Below are positions 55,187 through 64,000 of a DNA stretch of 64,000 bases, in pieces. A model generated the notes under the pieces. The model did not search any database and was not told the origin of the DNA. It saw nothing but the letters and a program-made list of their open reading frames with translations. This DNA is from Planctomycetaceae bacterium. GTDB taxonomy: Bacteria; Planctomycetota; Planctomycetia; Pirellulales; Pirellulaceae. The DNA lies in contig JAIYDN010000038.1 in NCBI GenBank assembly GCA_027487485.1, forward strand, positions 1-64,000, in the 5' to 3' direction. Numbering within the stretch: position 1 is the stretch's first letter; each line of letters starts with the position of its first letter. The translations under genes were made by a program, and so were the position numbers.

Positions 55187-56319
55187 CTAGGTTCAATTTC
55201 AATAGCCATCCGGCTCCATCAAGACCCTGCAAATCGCAGGGTTTTTTTGTGTCTTGAGTTTTGCCGATGGCTCCCTCCGGGGCATTGGATGTCTCACTCG
55301 GTACAACTTTCTCGCCTGCACCGCGCCCGCTTCCGCCGAGCTTGTCTCGGCAGAACGCACAAATGGAAGCTACTTGCCACCGCGAATCAGCACGCAGGCT
55401 CCGACCGGGACAAGCCCGACGGAGGCCCAAAGCCGAAGTGTATATTGGGGGCAATGCATTTCTTGTAGCATTCATCTGTTGCTTCCGACCGGGGCAAGCC
55501 CGACGGAAAGCAAAGTCGATTTTTGACTGTTGGTTGATGCTTTAAACTAGCGCGCATTCCACTGCCAGCTTTCGTTGCGCTCGCTTCCGTGGAGCTTGTC
55601 TCGGCGGAGCACACAACTGGAAGCTACTTGCTGCCGCAAATCAACACGCAGGCTCCGACTGGGGCAAGCCCGACGGAGGCCCAAAGCCGAAGGGTATACT
55701 GGGGACAATGCATTTCTTGTGGCATTCAGTTGTTGCTTCCGACCGGGGCAAGCCCGGCGGAAAGCAAATGTCGATTTTTGACTGTTGGTTGATGCTTTAA
55801 ATTAGTGCGTATTCCATTGCCAGCTTTCGTTGCGCTCGCTTCCGTCGAGCTTGTCTCGGCGGAGCACACAACTGGAAGCTACTTGTTGCTTCCGACCGGG
55901 GCGAGCGCAGCGGAAAGCTCATGTCGGTTGTTCTCCTTGTGGGCTCCAAATTGCTGTTGCTTGGCATGTGTCGCGATTTTAAGTCGTGTAGGACTACGAA
56001 CAAGCCGATCGTGATGAATTGTTGAATCGACTTGGATCAACAGAAGGGGAGGGCGAGGGTTCTTTCAAGGTGCTTCAAGATGAAAGCACGATATCCGGAG
56101 CGATGATTGATCGAGCGATGGCAGCTGACTTGGATTCGATGCTTGGCGATATCGAAAACGAGCGGGTGTGGAAACGACAAGCTCGCCATCGGCATCTTCT
56201 AAGATAGCGATAAGCGTTTGGGAGCAATCCAATGCGCATAAGCCTCTGCAGGGGGCCATTTCACTTAATCGATACCATCGGGGGCTAGGTGCTGGCGGTC
56301 GTGGGGGGCCGTTGTTGCC
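55187..56319. repeat. Non-coding region with a 254-base tandem repeat
   Basis: A unit of about 254 bases is repeated 2.3 times (copy 1 from about 55326, copy 2 from about 55580, partial copy 3 from about 55834). Each unit holds three imperfect palindromes: GCCGAG-CTTGT-CTCGGC, GGCTCCGAC...GACGGAGGCC, and GCTTCCGACC...GACGGAAAGC with inner GGGCAAGCCC. Copies differ by about 5-10 percent. Downstream (56019-56280) I see only short ORFs without motifs. The unit build is REP/BIME-like and may be a target of RAYT-like transposases such as those at 1-986 and 25820. Confidence 0.85.
55224..55248 (+). terminator. Rho-independent terminator after tRNA-Glu
   Basis: ACCCTGC, loop AAATC and GCAGGGT form a perfect seven-base-pair stem followed by seven T, 37 bases past the tRNA. 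Confidence 0.92.
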
Positions 56320-57768
56320 TTAAATGATCGGGCAAACGTCGAACCAGGATCGGCCTTGTGATTCCATCCATTCTGTTGCTTGTATTGGGCCCCACATCCC
56401 AGGCTCGTAAGTAAAGAGCGATGGCGCTGCGGGGCTCTTCCAAGCCGCGATGATCGGGTCGATGATGCGCCAAGCCTGTTCGACTTCGTCGCTTCTGGCG
56501 AACAAGCTCGGATCACCAACGATCGCATCCAACAGAAGACGTTGGTAAGCGTCAGGGAGTTCTTTACCGCTGGTATCAAAACGGAAATCTAGATTGCTCA
56601 AACGCATTTTCATATCCGAGTCAGGCACTTTCGACTGGAAGTCCAATTGGATTCCCTCGGCCGGTTGAATCTGGATCACAAGCCGGTTGGCTTCGGGGCG
56701 AAAGGATTTCTGATCTCCGAAAAGCATGTGCGGAGGTTCGCGAAATTGAATTACGATTTGAGTCGTGCGGCAGCTCATGGCCTTGCCGCTGCGCAGATAA
56801 AACGGAACGCCTTTCCATCGCCAGTTGTCGATGAACAACTTGAAGGCGGCAAATGTTTCGGTAATGCTTTCGTCTGGGATTCCTTGTTCATCGGAATAGC
56901 CGGCATACTGACCTCGCACGCCGTATTCGGCAAAATCACTTCCCTTGTAAGGCCGGACCGCCTGAAGCACTTTTACTTTTTCATCGCGTACCATTTCGCC
57001 TGTGAAGCGAACTGGTGCTTCCATCGCCGTCATCATCATCAATTGAAAGATGTGGTTCTGAAACATGTCGCGTAGGATGCCAGCCTTGTCGTAATAATCA
57101 CCTCGACGGCCAACTTTGACCTCTTCTGCAACGGTAATCTGCACGTGGTCGATATAGTTTCGATTCCAAATGGGTTCGAAAATGGTGTTGCCAAATCGCA
57201 GCACCAACATGTTTTGAACCGTTTCCTTGCCCAAGTAGTGGTCGATGCGATAGATCTGGTCTTCGCGAAAGGTTTGGTGGATCGACTTGTTTAGCTCATT
57301 GGCACTTGCTAGGTCGGTTCCAAAGGGCTTTTCGATCACCACTCGTCTATGCCCATTTTTCTCAGTATTCAAGCCAGCCTTGCCGAGCTGTGCGATGGCT
57401 GCCGCATAGAGCTGCGGCATCGTTGAGAGATAGTAAACGCGATCTGTCGTTAGCGATTGTTCAAGTTCGTTCAAAAAATTCGCGAGCTTGTGAAAGTCCT
57501 CTTCGTTTCCAATATCACCTGGATGATAGAAGACATTGTTGGAAAACGCTTGCCAAGATTCGTTGTCGAATTCCCCTTTGACGTATTTGGCGGTGGATTC
57601 GGTCAGTTGCGCTCGCCATTGTTCGGTCGTGAACGGACTACGTGCAACACCAACGATTCGAGTTGGGTTGGGGAGCCTTCCGCGTTGGAATTGTCGATAC
57701 AATGCCGGGATGAGCTTCCGGCTGGTTAAGTCGCCGGAAGCTCCGAAAATCACCATCGTGTTCGACAT
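56320..57768 (-). CDS. zwf: Glucose-6-phosphate 1-dehydrogenase
   Basis: The first enzyme of the oxidative pentose phosphate pathway. The ATG at 57768 gives MSNTMVIFGASGDLTSRKLI and 482 residues, the normal length; the longer frame adds 43 unlike residues. The NADP-binding GASGDL loop is followed by VIEKPFGTDLASA and the active site YRIDHYLGKETVQNML, whose His and Lys act in catalysis. WRWKGVPFYLRSGKAM and IQPAEGIQLDF complete the pattern. It stands 14 bases after the chaperone gene and may share its transcript. It might be linked functionally to the isomerase-like gene at 11 kb, but not by position. Confidence 0.97.
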   Translation of the reverse strand: MSNTMVIFGASGDLTSRKLIPALYRQFQRGRLPNPTRIVGVARSPFTTEQWRAQLTESTAKYVKGEFDNESWQAFSNNVFYHPGDIGNEEDFHKLANFLNELEQSLTTDRVYYLSTMPQLYAAAIAQLGKAGLNTEKNGHRRVVIEKPFGTDLASANELNKSIHQTFREDQIYRIDHYLGKETVQNMLVLRFGNTIFEPIWNRNYIDHVQITVAEEVKVGRRGDYYDKAGILRDMFQNHIFQLMMMTAMEAPVRFTGEMVRDEKVKVLQAVRPYKGSDFAEYGVRGQYAGYSDEQGIPDESITETFAAFKLFIDNWRWKGVPFYLRSGKAMSCRTTQIVIQFREPPHMLFGDQKSFRPEANRLVIQIQPAEGIQLDFQSKVPDSDMKMRLSNLDFRFDTSGKELPDAYQRLLLDAIVGDPSLFARSDEVEQAWRIIDPIIAAWKSPAAPSLFTYEPGMWGPIQATEWMESQGRSWFDVCPII

Positions 57769-57781
57769 AAGTCTTTGGTTT

Positions 57782-60307
57782 TCAGTTATTGGTTCGGAAG
57801 CCGAGTTGTTTTTGGAGGTTGCTGTACCAATTCTCAATCGATTGTTGATTTTCCTTGGTGGTGATTGCAGCAACGCCTTCCAAGGGAGTCGATGCAAACT
57901 TGTCGAACAAGGAGCTTACGTCGGGGGTTAGTTCGATCACCTTGATGACGTAGTAGACTGTTTTGTTCACGTCAGGCGCGACCGTCGACTCGCCCGGTTG
58001 GCAAGCGAACACCGCTTCCATGAATGTGTTGTCCACAGGTTGCAGTCGTTCGACACTGCTTGGGATAATTCGATTTTGCATACGGGCAAACATGGGGTTG
58101 AACCATGTGAATGCGCCTGGCTCTTCAACCAATGCTTTTTCCTCGGCGGTAACCAGGGAATCCACAAGTGAGCTACTACCTACCTTGGTGGCTAGCTCTC
58201 GAGCGCGAGTTTCAGCCAGCTTAAAGGCTTGCTGTTTCGTCCAAACTTCAACGACATTTTCTCGCACACTTTCCAATGTAGGCGGAACAGGTTGTGTTTC
58301 TTCGGTCTTCCAGAAAACGTATCGTTGGCTTGCCATTCCGATGGCGACGTTCGGTGCAAAAACTTCAGCGATGCCCTGCGAGCCTTCGATCAGCTGTCCA
58401 AGTCGAGCAATGTTTTGGCCACCGGCAACAAAAATGAAAGCGCTGCCCAATGGGGACGCTGTCGCCGAATCCGCGTCGAGCATACCTGTCGAGCCGACTT
58501 CGAAGCCCAACGGTGCTCCGATTTCTCGAAGATCAGGTCGCTTTGGCTCGGTGGCACCACGTTCCTTTTGTTGAACCAATTGTCGGTAGTTGGAAAACTC
58601 CGATTGGTAGATACTCATCGGGGTCATGATCATACCGATCCGCTCTTCCACAATCTTACGGGCGATTTCGAGTGTTTGCTCGCGAGCGATTTGATCACGA
58701 ACTTCTTCAAAAGTCATCGTTCTCATGGGCGTTTCGGCTTGAGCTGGTGTATCGCCAGTCACGGCTGGTGTCGCGGGAGCGTCCGAAAGTTCCACCGAAC
58801 CCGTCGCTGGAGATTCAGCAGTTGGTGTTTCGGTAGTTGGTGTTTCAACAGGCGCTGTTTCAGGCGGGGTGGTTGGTTCGGCCGCTGGGGCTGCCGGCTC
58901 TTGCGTAGGGTTTTCTGGAGTCGGAGGAGTCTCCTGAGTTGGCGCTGGCGGCTCTGCAGCCGGTGTCGCTCCCTCTTGGAACGAAACCAATTGGATTCTC
59001 GAGCTTGATTCCATTTTTACCCGGCTCGTCTTGGGGGCATCTCCTGCGGGTGCTGCCGGTTGTGGCTCTGCGGGTTTTTCACTCGGAACAGCTGGAGTTT
59101 CCGGGCTGGTTGTAGGTGCGGGCTCGGTCGGCGCGGGCTCAGATGGAGCTGGTTCTGTTGGAGCGGGGGCTGTTGGAGTTGCTGGTGCAGGCTCTGGGGT
59201 TGCTGGTGCAGGCTCTGGGGTTGCTGGATCGGCGGGAGCTGGTTCTGTTGGTGCGGGTGTCTCGGGCACTACAGTAGAAGTCGCTTCAGGCATTTCTGCA
59301 CCGGTTGTGGCCGGCGGCACTGCAGGTGTCGTTGCTTCTGGAGTCACTGGAACTTGGAACTTCTTTTCCGCGACGCGTCGTTCGTATTCGGCACGAAGGG
59401 TTTCTTCTGGCACAAGAGCCATTTGTTCCTTGATGACGGATTCTTCATCGATTACCAAGTATTCGAAAGCGGCAGTTTTGGGAGCTTTGAAAGCAGGTTG
59501 TGTCGCCAGAGTTTGCAAAGTTCGGGTGATGTCCCGGCCTTCGTTGTAGAGATCTTGGATTTCTCGTTCTGACGGTTTTCCTTTGACGGCGGCTTCAAAA
59601 TCCTTGGCTAGAACTGGAAAAGCTTGGATCTTTGCAGCCTGATTGAATCGGAGAAAATCCTGCCAGTTTTTGCTAGGGGTGGAAAGTGATGCAACATTTA
59701 CTGTTCGAGACTCTCGCAAGTCTTCGAATTGCAGGCCGGACTGAGCGATTCGGTCCACTTGTTGAAAGGCTAGCTCTTCGCACATCAGGCGATTGAAATC
59801 GATCCAGGTCAGCTTGCGTTGAGTTGCTTCCGCGAATGTTTTCTCGACGGTTGCTCCGTCCAGCTTTCCGTTGCAAAATTCTTTAAGAAACTTTTTGACC
59901 GATTCATTGTTAAAGACGATGCCTCTTCGGGCCGCTTCCGTCATGAACAATTTTCGAGCGATGATGTGACCGAGGTCTTGCGACGTTGCAATTCCGAATT
60001 GACCAGCTCTTTCGTTAAAATTTGGCACATTGGGACGACCACCTTTGGCGATAACCTGGGAAGAAAGTTTCGCGAGAAACTGGTTTGCCAGTCCGAGCTC
60101 GTTCCCTTCTCGGTACAGTTGTTTCGTTCGAATCGAACCGCCGTTCCAAGATGCAACGACCATATCGCCGTCGCTACCCGCGTTGCGAGCACCATCCGAT
60201 ATGCTTTGAATTGCAGGTGAAATGACAAATGCCACGACAGACACAAAAACCAAACCTGCCATCCAGACGCGTTGGTTTTTTCGAAAAATGGAGAATGGGC
60301 TGGCCAT
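57782..60307 (-). CDS. PpiD/SurA-like membrane-anchored chaperone with a proline-alanine-rich insertion
   Basis: An 841-residue protein from the ATG at 60307. One N-terminal membrane segment (VWMAGLVFVSVVAFVISPAI) precedes a helical SurA_N/PpiD-type region (residues about 50-320; GMSTIAR-like parts include LGHIIARKLFMTEAARRGIV). Residues about 330-560 are a low-complexity stretch of Pro, Ala, Thr and Glu, followed by a short helical region (EEVRDQIAREQTLEIARKIV) and a C-terminal part with VYYVIKVIELTPD. I do not find a clear parvulin isomerase domain. It should help folding of exported proteins at the cell membrane. It is divergent from topA and just upstream of zwf. Confidence 0.72.
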   Translation of the reverse strand: MASPFSIFRKNQRVWMAGLVFVSVVAFVISPAIQSISDGARNAGSDGDMVVASWNGGSIRTKQLYREGNELGLANQFLAKLSSQVIAKGGRPNVPNFNERAGQFGIATSQDLGHIIARKLFMTEAARRGIVFNNESVKKFLKEFCNGKLDGATVEKTFAEATQRKLTWIDFNRLMCEELAFQQVDRIAQSGLQFEDLRESRTVNVASLSTPSKNWQDFLRFNQAAKIQAFPVLAKDFEAAVKGKPSEREIQDLYNEGRDITRTLQTLATQPAFKAPKTAAFEYLVIDEESVIKEQMALVPEETLRAEYERRVAEKKFQVPVTPEATTPAVPPATTGAEMPEATSTVVPETPAPTEPAPADPATPEPAPATPEPAPATPTAPAPTEPAPSEPAPTEPAPTTSPETPAVPSEKPAEPQPAAPAGDAPKTSRVKMESSSRIQLVSFQEGATPAAEPPAPTQETPPTPENPTQEPAAPAAEPTTPPETAPVETPTTETPTAESPATGSVELSDAPATPAVTGDTPAQAETPMRTMTFEEVRDQIAREQTLEIARKIVEERIGMIMTPMSIYQSEFSNYRQLVQQKERGATEPKRPDLREIGAPLGFEVGSTGMLDADSATASPLGSAFIFVAGGQNIARLGQLIEGSQGIAEVFAPNVAIGMASQRYVFWKTEETQPVPPTLESVRENVVEVWTKQQAFKLAETRARELATKVGSSSLVDSLVTAEEKALVEEPGAFTWFNPMFARMQNRIIPSSVERLQPVDNTFMEAVFACQPGESTVAPDVNKTVYYVIKVIELTPDVSSLFDKFASTPLEGVAAITTKENQQSIENWYSNLQKQLGFRTNN

Positions 60308-60541
60308 TGAAAATGCAATCCTTGATATTCGACTCAGTGTAAAGGGGACCGTGAAAAACATTCCCCAAACCCGGATTGTAGGATTTCCTCTGATTGATGC
60401 AATTCCAGTGCGCCCGATATGAGAGGGCTTGACAAACGACCTCCCTTGCGGTGACAACCGCTAAAGGAGCCAATGCAAACAGGCTTTTTGGCTCCTAGAC
60501 GTTCAATTCAACCAAAACACCGTCCACACCCAAATCAAAAT

Positions 60542-63382
60542 ATGGCCGAAAAGAAATCTCTCGTAATCGTAGAATCACCCGCCAAAGCGAGGACGATTTC
60601 GAAGTATTTAGGCAGCGGCTTCCAAGTGGAAGCGTCGATCGGGCATATTCGTGACCTGCCGGGAGGTGCCAAAGAAGTCCCTGCCGAACTGAAGTCGCAG
60701 CCTTGGGCGTCCTTGGGGGTCAATGTAGACGAGGGCTTCGAACCTCTTTACATCGTTCCTGCCGACAAAAAGAAACATGTTTCTTTTCTCAAGGCAGCCT
60801 TAAAAGATGCAAAAGATCTTTATCTGGCGACGGACGAGGATCGCGAGGGAGAAGCCATTTCCTGGCACTTGCAAGAAGTGCTTAAACCCAAGGTCCCCGT
60901 GCACCGGATGGTGTTTCACGAAATCACGAAAGAAGCCATCCAAAACGCGCTTTTGAGCACTCGGCAGATCGATGCCGGCCTTGTAAAAGCCCAGGAAACG
61001 CGACGGATTTTGGACCGGCTTTACGGTTACGACGTTTCGCCGTTGCTCTGGAAAAAGGTCCGGCCAGGTCTTTCGGCAGGACGCGTGCAAAGCGTGGCGG
61101 TACGGCTGATCGTTCAACGCGAGCGTGAGAGAATGGCATTCCGCTCGGCCACCTATTTCGATCTCGATGCAGATCTGGAAACCTCCAAGAAGGAAAAATT
61201 CACCGCTTCGCTGGTCAGTGTTGGCGACCGGAAAATTCCGTCGGGCAAGGACTTTGATTCTTCGACGGGCCTTTTGAAGGACGCGAACTACCTGCAACTG
61301 GATGCGGCATCCGCGGATTCTTTGAAGAAGCGACTGGAAAAAGTGCCGTTTCGAGTCGTCAGCGTGGAAGTGAAGCCCTACACCGAGCGGCCGAAGGCCC
61401 CCTTCACGACGAGCACGATGCAACAGGAAGCGAACCGCAAACTTGGAATGACGGCCAAGGATGCCATGCGAGCGGCTCAAAGCCTCTACGAAAACGGCTA
61501 CATCACATACATGCGTACCGACTCGACCACCCTTTCGAAGGAAGCTGTCGACGCTGCCCGCGAATTGGTTCGATCTCAGTATGGCGAGGCTTTTCTGTAT
61601 CCAACCAATCGAACCTACGCGACCAAAGTCAAAAACGCGCAAGAGGCTCACGAAGCGATTCGCCCCGCTGGGCATCCTTTTCAATTGCCGGAGCGGATTC
61701 GAGCGGAACTGTCTTACGATCAATTCCGACTATTCGAACTGATTTGGAAACGTACCATCGCGTCGCAAATGGCCGATGCAAGAAAGCAACGCGTGGTTGT
61801 GACCATCCAGGCAGACGACGCGATCTTTCAAGCGACGGGCACCTCGATCGAATTTGAAGGCTTTCTACGAGCGTATGTCGAAGGAAGCGATGACCCTGCT
61901 GCTGAGCTCGCCGAAAAAGAACGGCTTCTACCTGACGTCAAGCCAAACGATCCCTTGGCGGTCCTGGCTCTCGATAGTATTTCACACACTACCCAACCAC
62001 CGGCTCGATTCACGGAAGCCTCGTTGACGCAAGGACTAGAAGAACGTGGAATCGGTCGTCCGAGTACCTACGCTTCGATTATCGATACTATTCTTCGGCG
62101 CGACTATGTGTTCAAGAAAGGCAATGCGTTGGTTCCAAGTTGGACGGCATTTGCTGTGATACGGCTGATGGAAGAGCATTTTACGTCTTTGGTCGATTAT
62201 CAGTTTACCGCAGAAATGGAAGACTATCTCGATCAGATTAGCCGCAACGAACGCGAGAATTTGGCTTACTTGCAAGAGTTCTATTTTGGGGAAGAAGGAG
62301 TTTCGGAAAACGTTGCTCCTGGTGGCATCGGCTTGAAGCCTTTGTTGGCCCTGAAGGTTGCTGAGATCGATCCTCGGACGGCTTGTTCGTACCCACTCAG
62401 CTTCCCAATAACTGGAAGCGAAGAGATTGCGGTTTGCGTTCGAGTTGGTCGTTACGGTCCGTATGTCGAGCAAGGGGAACGACGTGCCAGTATTCCTGAA
62501 GAGTTGCCGCCGGATGAGCTGACTTTGGCTGTTGCTTACGAAATGTTGGCGAAGCAAGAATTGGGGGAAAAGCCTTTCGGCTTCCATCCCGAAAACAACA
62601 AGCCAATCTATATCAAGCAGGGGCGCTTCGGTACCTACTTGCAGATGGGAGAAGCGGACGACGAGGATAAAAAGAACGCATCCCTCATGAAAGGCATGTT
62701 GATTGAAACGATCGATATGGACATGGCTGTAAAGCTCCTCTCGCTTCCTCGGACCCTTGGAAACAATCCGGCCAATGGCGAGCCCATCATCGCTACCCAA
62801 GGGCGTTTCGGACCGTTCATCAAGAACGGAACGGATTCTCGTTCGCTCGGGCCCGATCTGAATTTGCTTGAGATCACTCTGGAACAAGCTCTGGCTTTAT
62901 TGGCCCAGCCCAAAGCCCTTGGACGAGGCCGCGCGGCAGCTGCTCCTCCATTAAAAGAGTTCGATGTTTCCCCCGTAACTGGAAACAAGATCGTATTACG
63001 CGATGGCAAGTTTGGACTCTATGTCAACGACGGCGAGACGAACGCATCGCTGCCTAAAGACATGAGCGGCGATGACTTGACCTTTGAACAAGCGGTTGAT
63101 CTTCTGGCTGCACGCGCAGCTGCAGGTGGTTCGAAGAAAAAGAAAAAATCATCGAAGAAGGCCGCAAAGAAAACCAAGGCAGCCAAAAAGACTGGCAAAA
63201 AAACCAATATCTCAATCAGCGACGAAGAAGGTGAAGTCATTGTTGAACCTTCTGAAGAAAGCACTTCCAAAGCAGTAAAGAAGACGACTGCGAAGAAGGC
63301 GACCAAAAAGAAGGCTGCAAAGAAAGCTGTCAAGAAAACAGCCAAAAAGAAAGCCGTCGAATCCGAACAAGACGAAGAATAG
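60542..63382 (+). CDS. topA: DNA topoisomerase I with lysine-rich tail
   Basis: A 946-residue type IA topoisomerase from the ATG at 60542 (MAEKKSLVIVESPAKARTIS). The Toprim domain has the VESPAKA start and LYLATDEDREGEAISWHL, and the active tyrosine is in ENGYITYMRTDSTTLS. GLSAGRVQSVAVRLIV and EERGIGRPSTYASIIDTILR complete the core. The zinc fingers of the Escherichia coli enzyme are missing. Instead there are four short repeats of the type G-R-(F/Y)-G-P/T-(Y/F) (GRYGPYVEQGERRASIPE, then GRFGTYLQMGE and so on), then about 80 residues of lysine/alanine repeats (KKAAKKTKAAKK). The enzyme removes negative supercoils. miaE follows 28 bases later. Confidence 0.97.
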   Translation: MAEKKSLVIVESPAKARTISKYLGSGFQVEASIGHIRDLPGGAKEVPAELKSQPWASLGVNVDEGFEPLYIVPADKKKHVSFLKAALKDAKDLYLATDEDREGEAISWHLQEVLKPKVPVHRMVFHEITKEAIQNALLSTRQIDAGLVKAQETRRILDRLYGYDVSPLLWKKVRPGLSAGRVQSVAVRLIVQRERERMAFRSATYFDLDADLETSKKEKFTASLVSVGDRKIPSGKDFDSSTGLLKDANYLQLDAASADSLKKRLEKVPFRVVSVEVKPYTERPKAPFTTSTMQQEANRKLGMTAKDAMRAAQSLYENGYITYMRTDSTTLSKEAVDAARELVRSQYGEAFLYPTNRTYATKVKNAQEAHEAIRPAGHPFQLPERIRAELSYDQFRLFELIWKRTIASQMADARKQRVVVTIQADDAIFQATGTSIEFEGFLRAYVEGSDDPAAELAEKERLLPDVKPNDPLAVLALDSISHTTQPPARFTEASLTQGLEERGIGRPSTYASIIDTILRRDYVFKKGNALVPSWTAFAVIRLMEEHFTSLVDYQFTAEMEDYLDQISRNERENLAYLQEFYFGEEGVSENVAPGGIGLKPLLALKVAEIDPRTACSYPLSFPITGSEEIAVCVRVGRYGPYVEQGERRASIPEELPPDELTLAVAYEMLAKQELGEKPFGFHPENNKPIYIKQGRFGTYLQMGEADDEDKKNASLMKGMLIETIDMDMAVKLLSLPRTLGNNPANGEPIIATQGRFGPFIKNGTDSRSLGPDLNLLEITLEQALALLAQPKALGRGRAAAAPPLKEFDVSPVTGNKIVLRDGKFGLYVNDGETNASLPKDMSGDDLTFEQAVDLLAARAAAGGSKKKKKSSKKAAKKTKAAKKTGKKTNISISDEEGEVIVEPSEESTSKAVKKTTAKKATKKKAAKKAVKKTAKKKAVESEQDEE

Positions 63383-63410
63383 GACTCCCCCCGCCAGGAA
63401 TTGAAACTCG

Positions 63411-63992
63411 ATGCTCCATCTGCAAAGCGAATCCCAATCGCGTTGGCTGGAACAGGTCAACCAAAATTTGGATCAGATTTTGATCGATCATGCGCATTGC
63501 GAACACAAAGCCGCAGCGACCGCAATGAGCCTGATGGGGGCCTACATCGATTGCCAAGAACTAACGCGTGAAATGACTTTGATCGTGCAGGAAGAGCTAG
63601 AGCATTTTCACTTGGTTCTGGCGCTGCTCCATCGCAGAAAAATCGTGTTTATCAAGCAACGCCCAGGTTCGTATGGAAAAAAGCTGAACGAACTTGTCCG
63701 CAAGAACGAACCCGAACGAGCGGTGGATCGTTTGCTGGTTGCTAGTCTGATCGAAGCTAGGTCGTGCGAACGTTTCGATTTGCTGAGGAAGCATTTGAAG
63801 ACGACCGATCCTGAGCTATCGGAATTTTACGGCTCTCTCTTCGAATCCGAAGCTCGTCATCACACGACGTACGTCAAGCTTGCAAAATTGTTCCAGGGAG
63901 ACTCGGAAGTACGACGTCGACTTGAGGAACTTGCATCGGAAGAGTCGCGTATTTTGGCCGTCGGCTGCGAATTGCCTAGAATGCACAGCTAA
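63411..63992 (+). CDS. miaE: tRNA-(ms2io6A) hydroxylase MiaE
   Basis: A 193-residue diiron enzyme that hydroxylates the isopentenyl group of the modified A37 of some tRNAs. The ligands lie in DHAHCEHKAAATAMSLM, in VQEELEHFHLVL, in LIEARSCERFDLLRKHL and in FESEARHHTTYVKLA; the four helices have the usual Glu and Glu-x-x-His spacing. It begins 28 bases after topA, with AGGA near the start, and is probably co-transcribed. Presence of MiaE implies MiaA and MiaB elsewhere. Confidence 0.93.
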   Translation: MLHLQSESQSRWLEQVNQNLDQILIDHAHCEHKAAATAMSLMGAYIDCQELTREMTLIVQEELEHFHLVLALLHRRKIVFIKQRPGSYGKKLNELVRKNEPERAVDRLLVASLIEARSCERFDLLRKHLKTTDPELSEFYGSLFESEARHHTTYVKLAKLFQGDSEVRRRLEELASEESRILAVGCELPRMHS

Positions 63993-64000
63993 GCACCATT

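Noticed and set aside
56019-56207. Plus-strand frame of 62 codons after the tandem repeats
   Set aside because: It has no ribosome binding site, no motif, and a composition like the surrounding non-coding DNA.
58229-59572. Long plus-strand frames rich in Gly, Val, Cys and Arg opposite the chaperone
   Set aside because: They mirror the Pro/Ala-rich coding stretch of the minus-strand gene, and composition alone keeps them open.
60800-61723. Minus-strand frame of 307 codons inside topA
   Set aside because: Fully antisense to the conserved topoisomerase core, without any family motif.

Overview
The window looks like chromosome from a planctomycete, most likely of the Pirellulaceae. I infer this from family signatures, not from any database search: a TIGR03000-type secreted protein, a lipoprotein opening with the VWDRLGIPQ motif, a Ser/Thr kinase with a large exported domain, a sigma factor carrying several extra helix-turn-helix domains, a DUF6798-like membrane protein, MiaE, RAYT-like transposases, and many short palindromic repeats with GGCGCTAGCC or TTCGACATTCG cores.

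Layout. 1-3.2 kb: a REP-associated transposase cut by the window edge, the 3' part of a tRNA-Arg(TCG), and a soluble chemoreceptor-like protein. 3.5-11 kb: a membrane Ser/Thr kinase, a tandem repeat array, a large lipoprotein and a HExxH peptidase-like protein with leucine-rich repeats. 11-25.6 kb: housekeeping genes (a degenerate glucose-6-phosphate isomerase paralogue, purH, serA, serC, a UbiD-family decarboxylase, hisH, a sigma-70 factor, uvrB). 25.8-27.4 kb: a second RAYT-like transposase followed by a 196-bp direct duplication.

27.5-49 kb is the most interesting part: a type VI secretion-like locus of unusual make-up. On the minus strand, tssK, tssL and a tssM that ends right after its third membrane segment form one operon. 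Divergent from it run two giant single-pass membrane proteins with dead caspase-like domains (one also has a von Willebrand A domain), a cysteine-rich lipoprotein and a TIGR03000 protein. Then, on the minus strand, come a TssB-TssC fusion with a partial second copy of the same module and a cargo-like module: PAAR, DUF4123, a broken small ORF, two paralogous acidic proteins and a Pro/Ala-rich repeat protein with a G9 tract. Hcp, VgrG, ClpV, TssA, TssE, TssF and TssG are not in the window.

49-64 kb: a small membrane protein; an operon of a DUF6798-like protein, smpB and a LolD/MacB-type ABC transporter; csrA; tRNA-Glu with a terminator; a 254-bp tandem repeat; zwf; a PpiD/SurA-like chaperone; topA; and miaE. 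Start codons in several entries were moved inward from the longest possible ORF, on the basis of signal peptides, family N-termini or ribosome binding sites. All domain calls are by eye.
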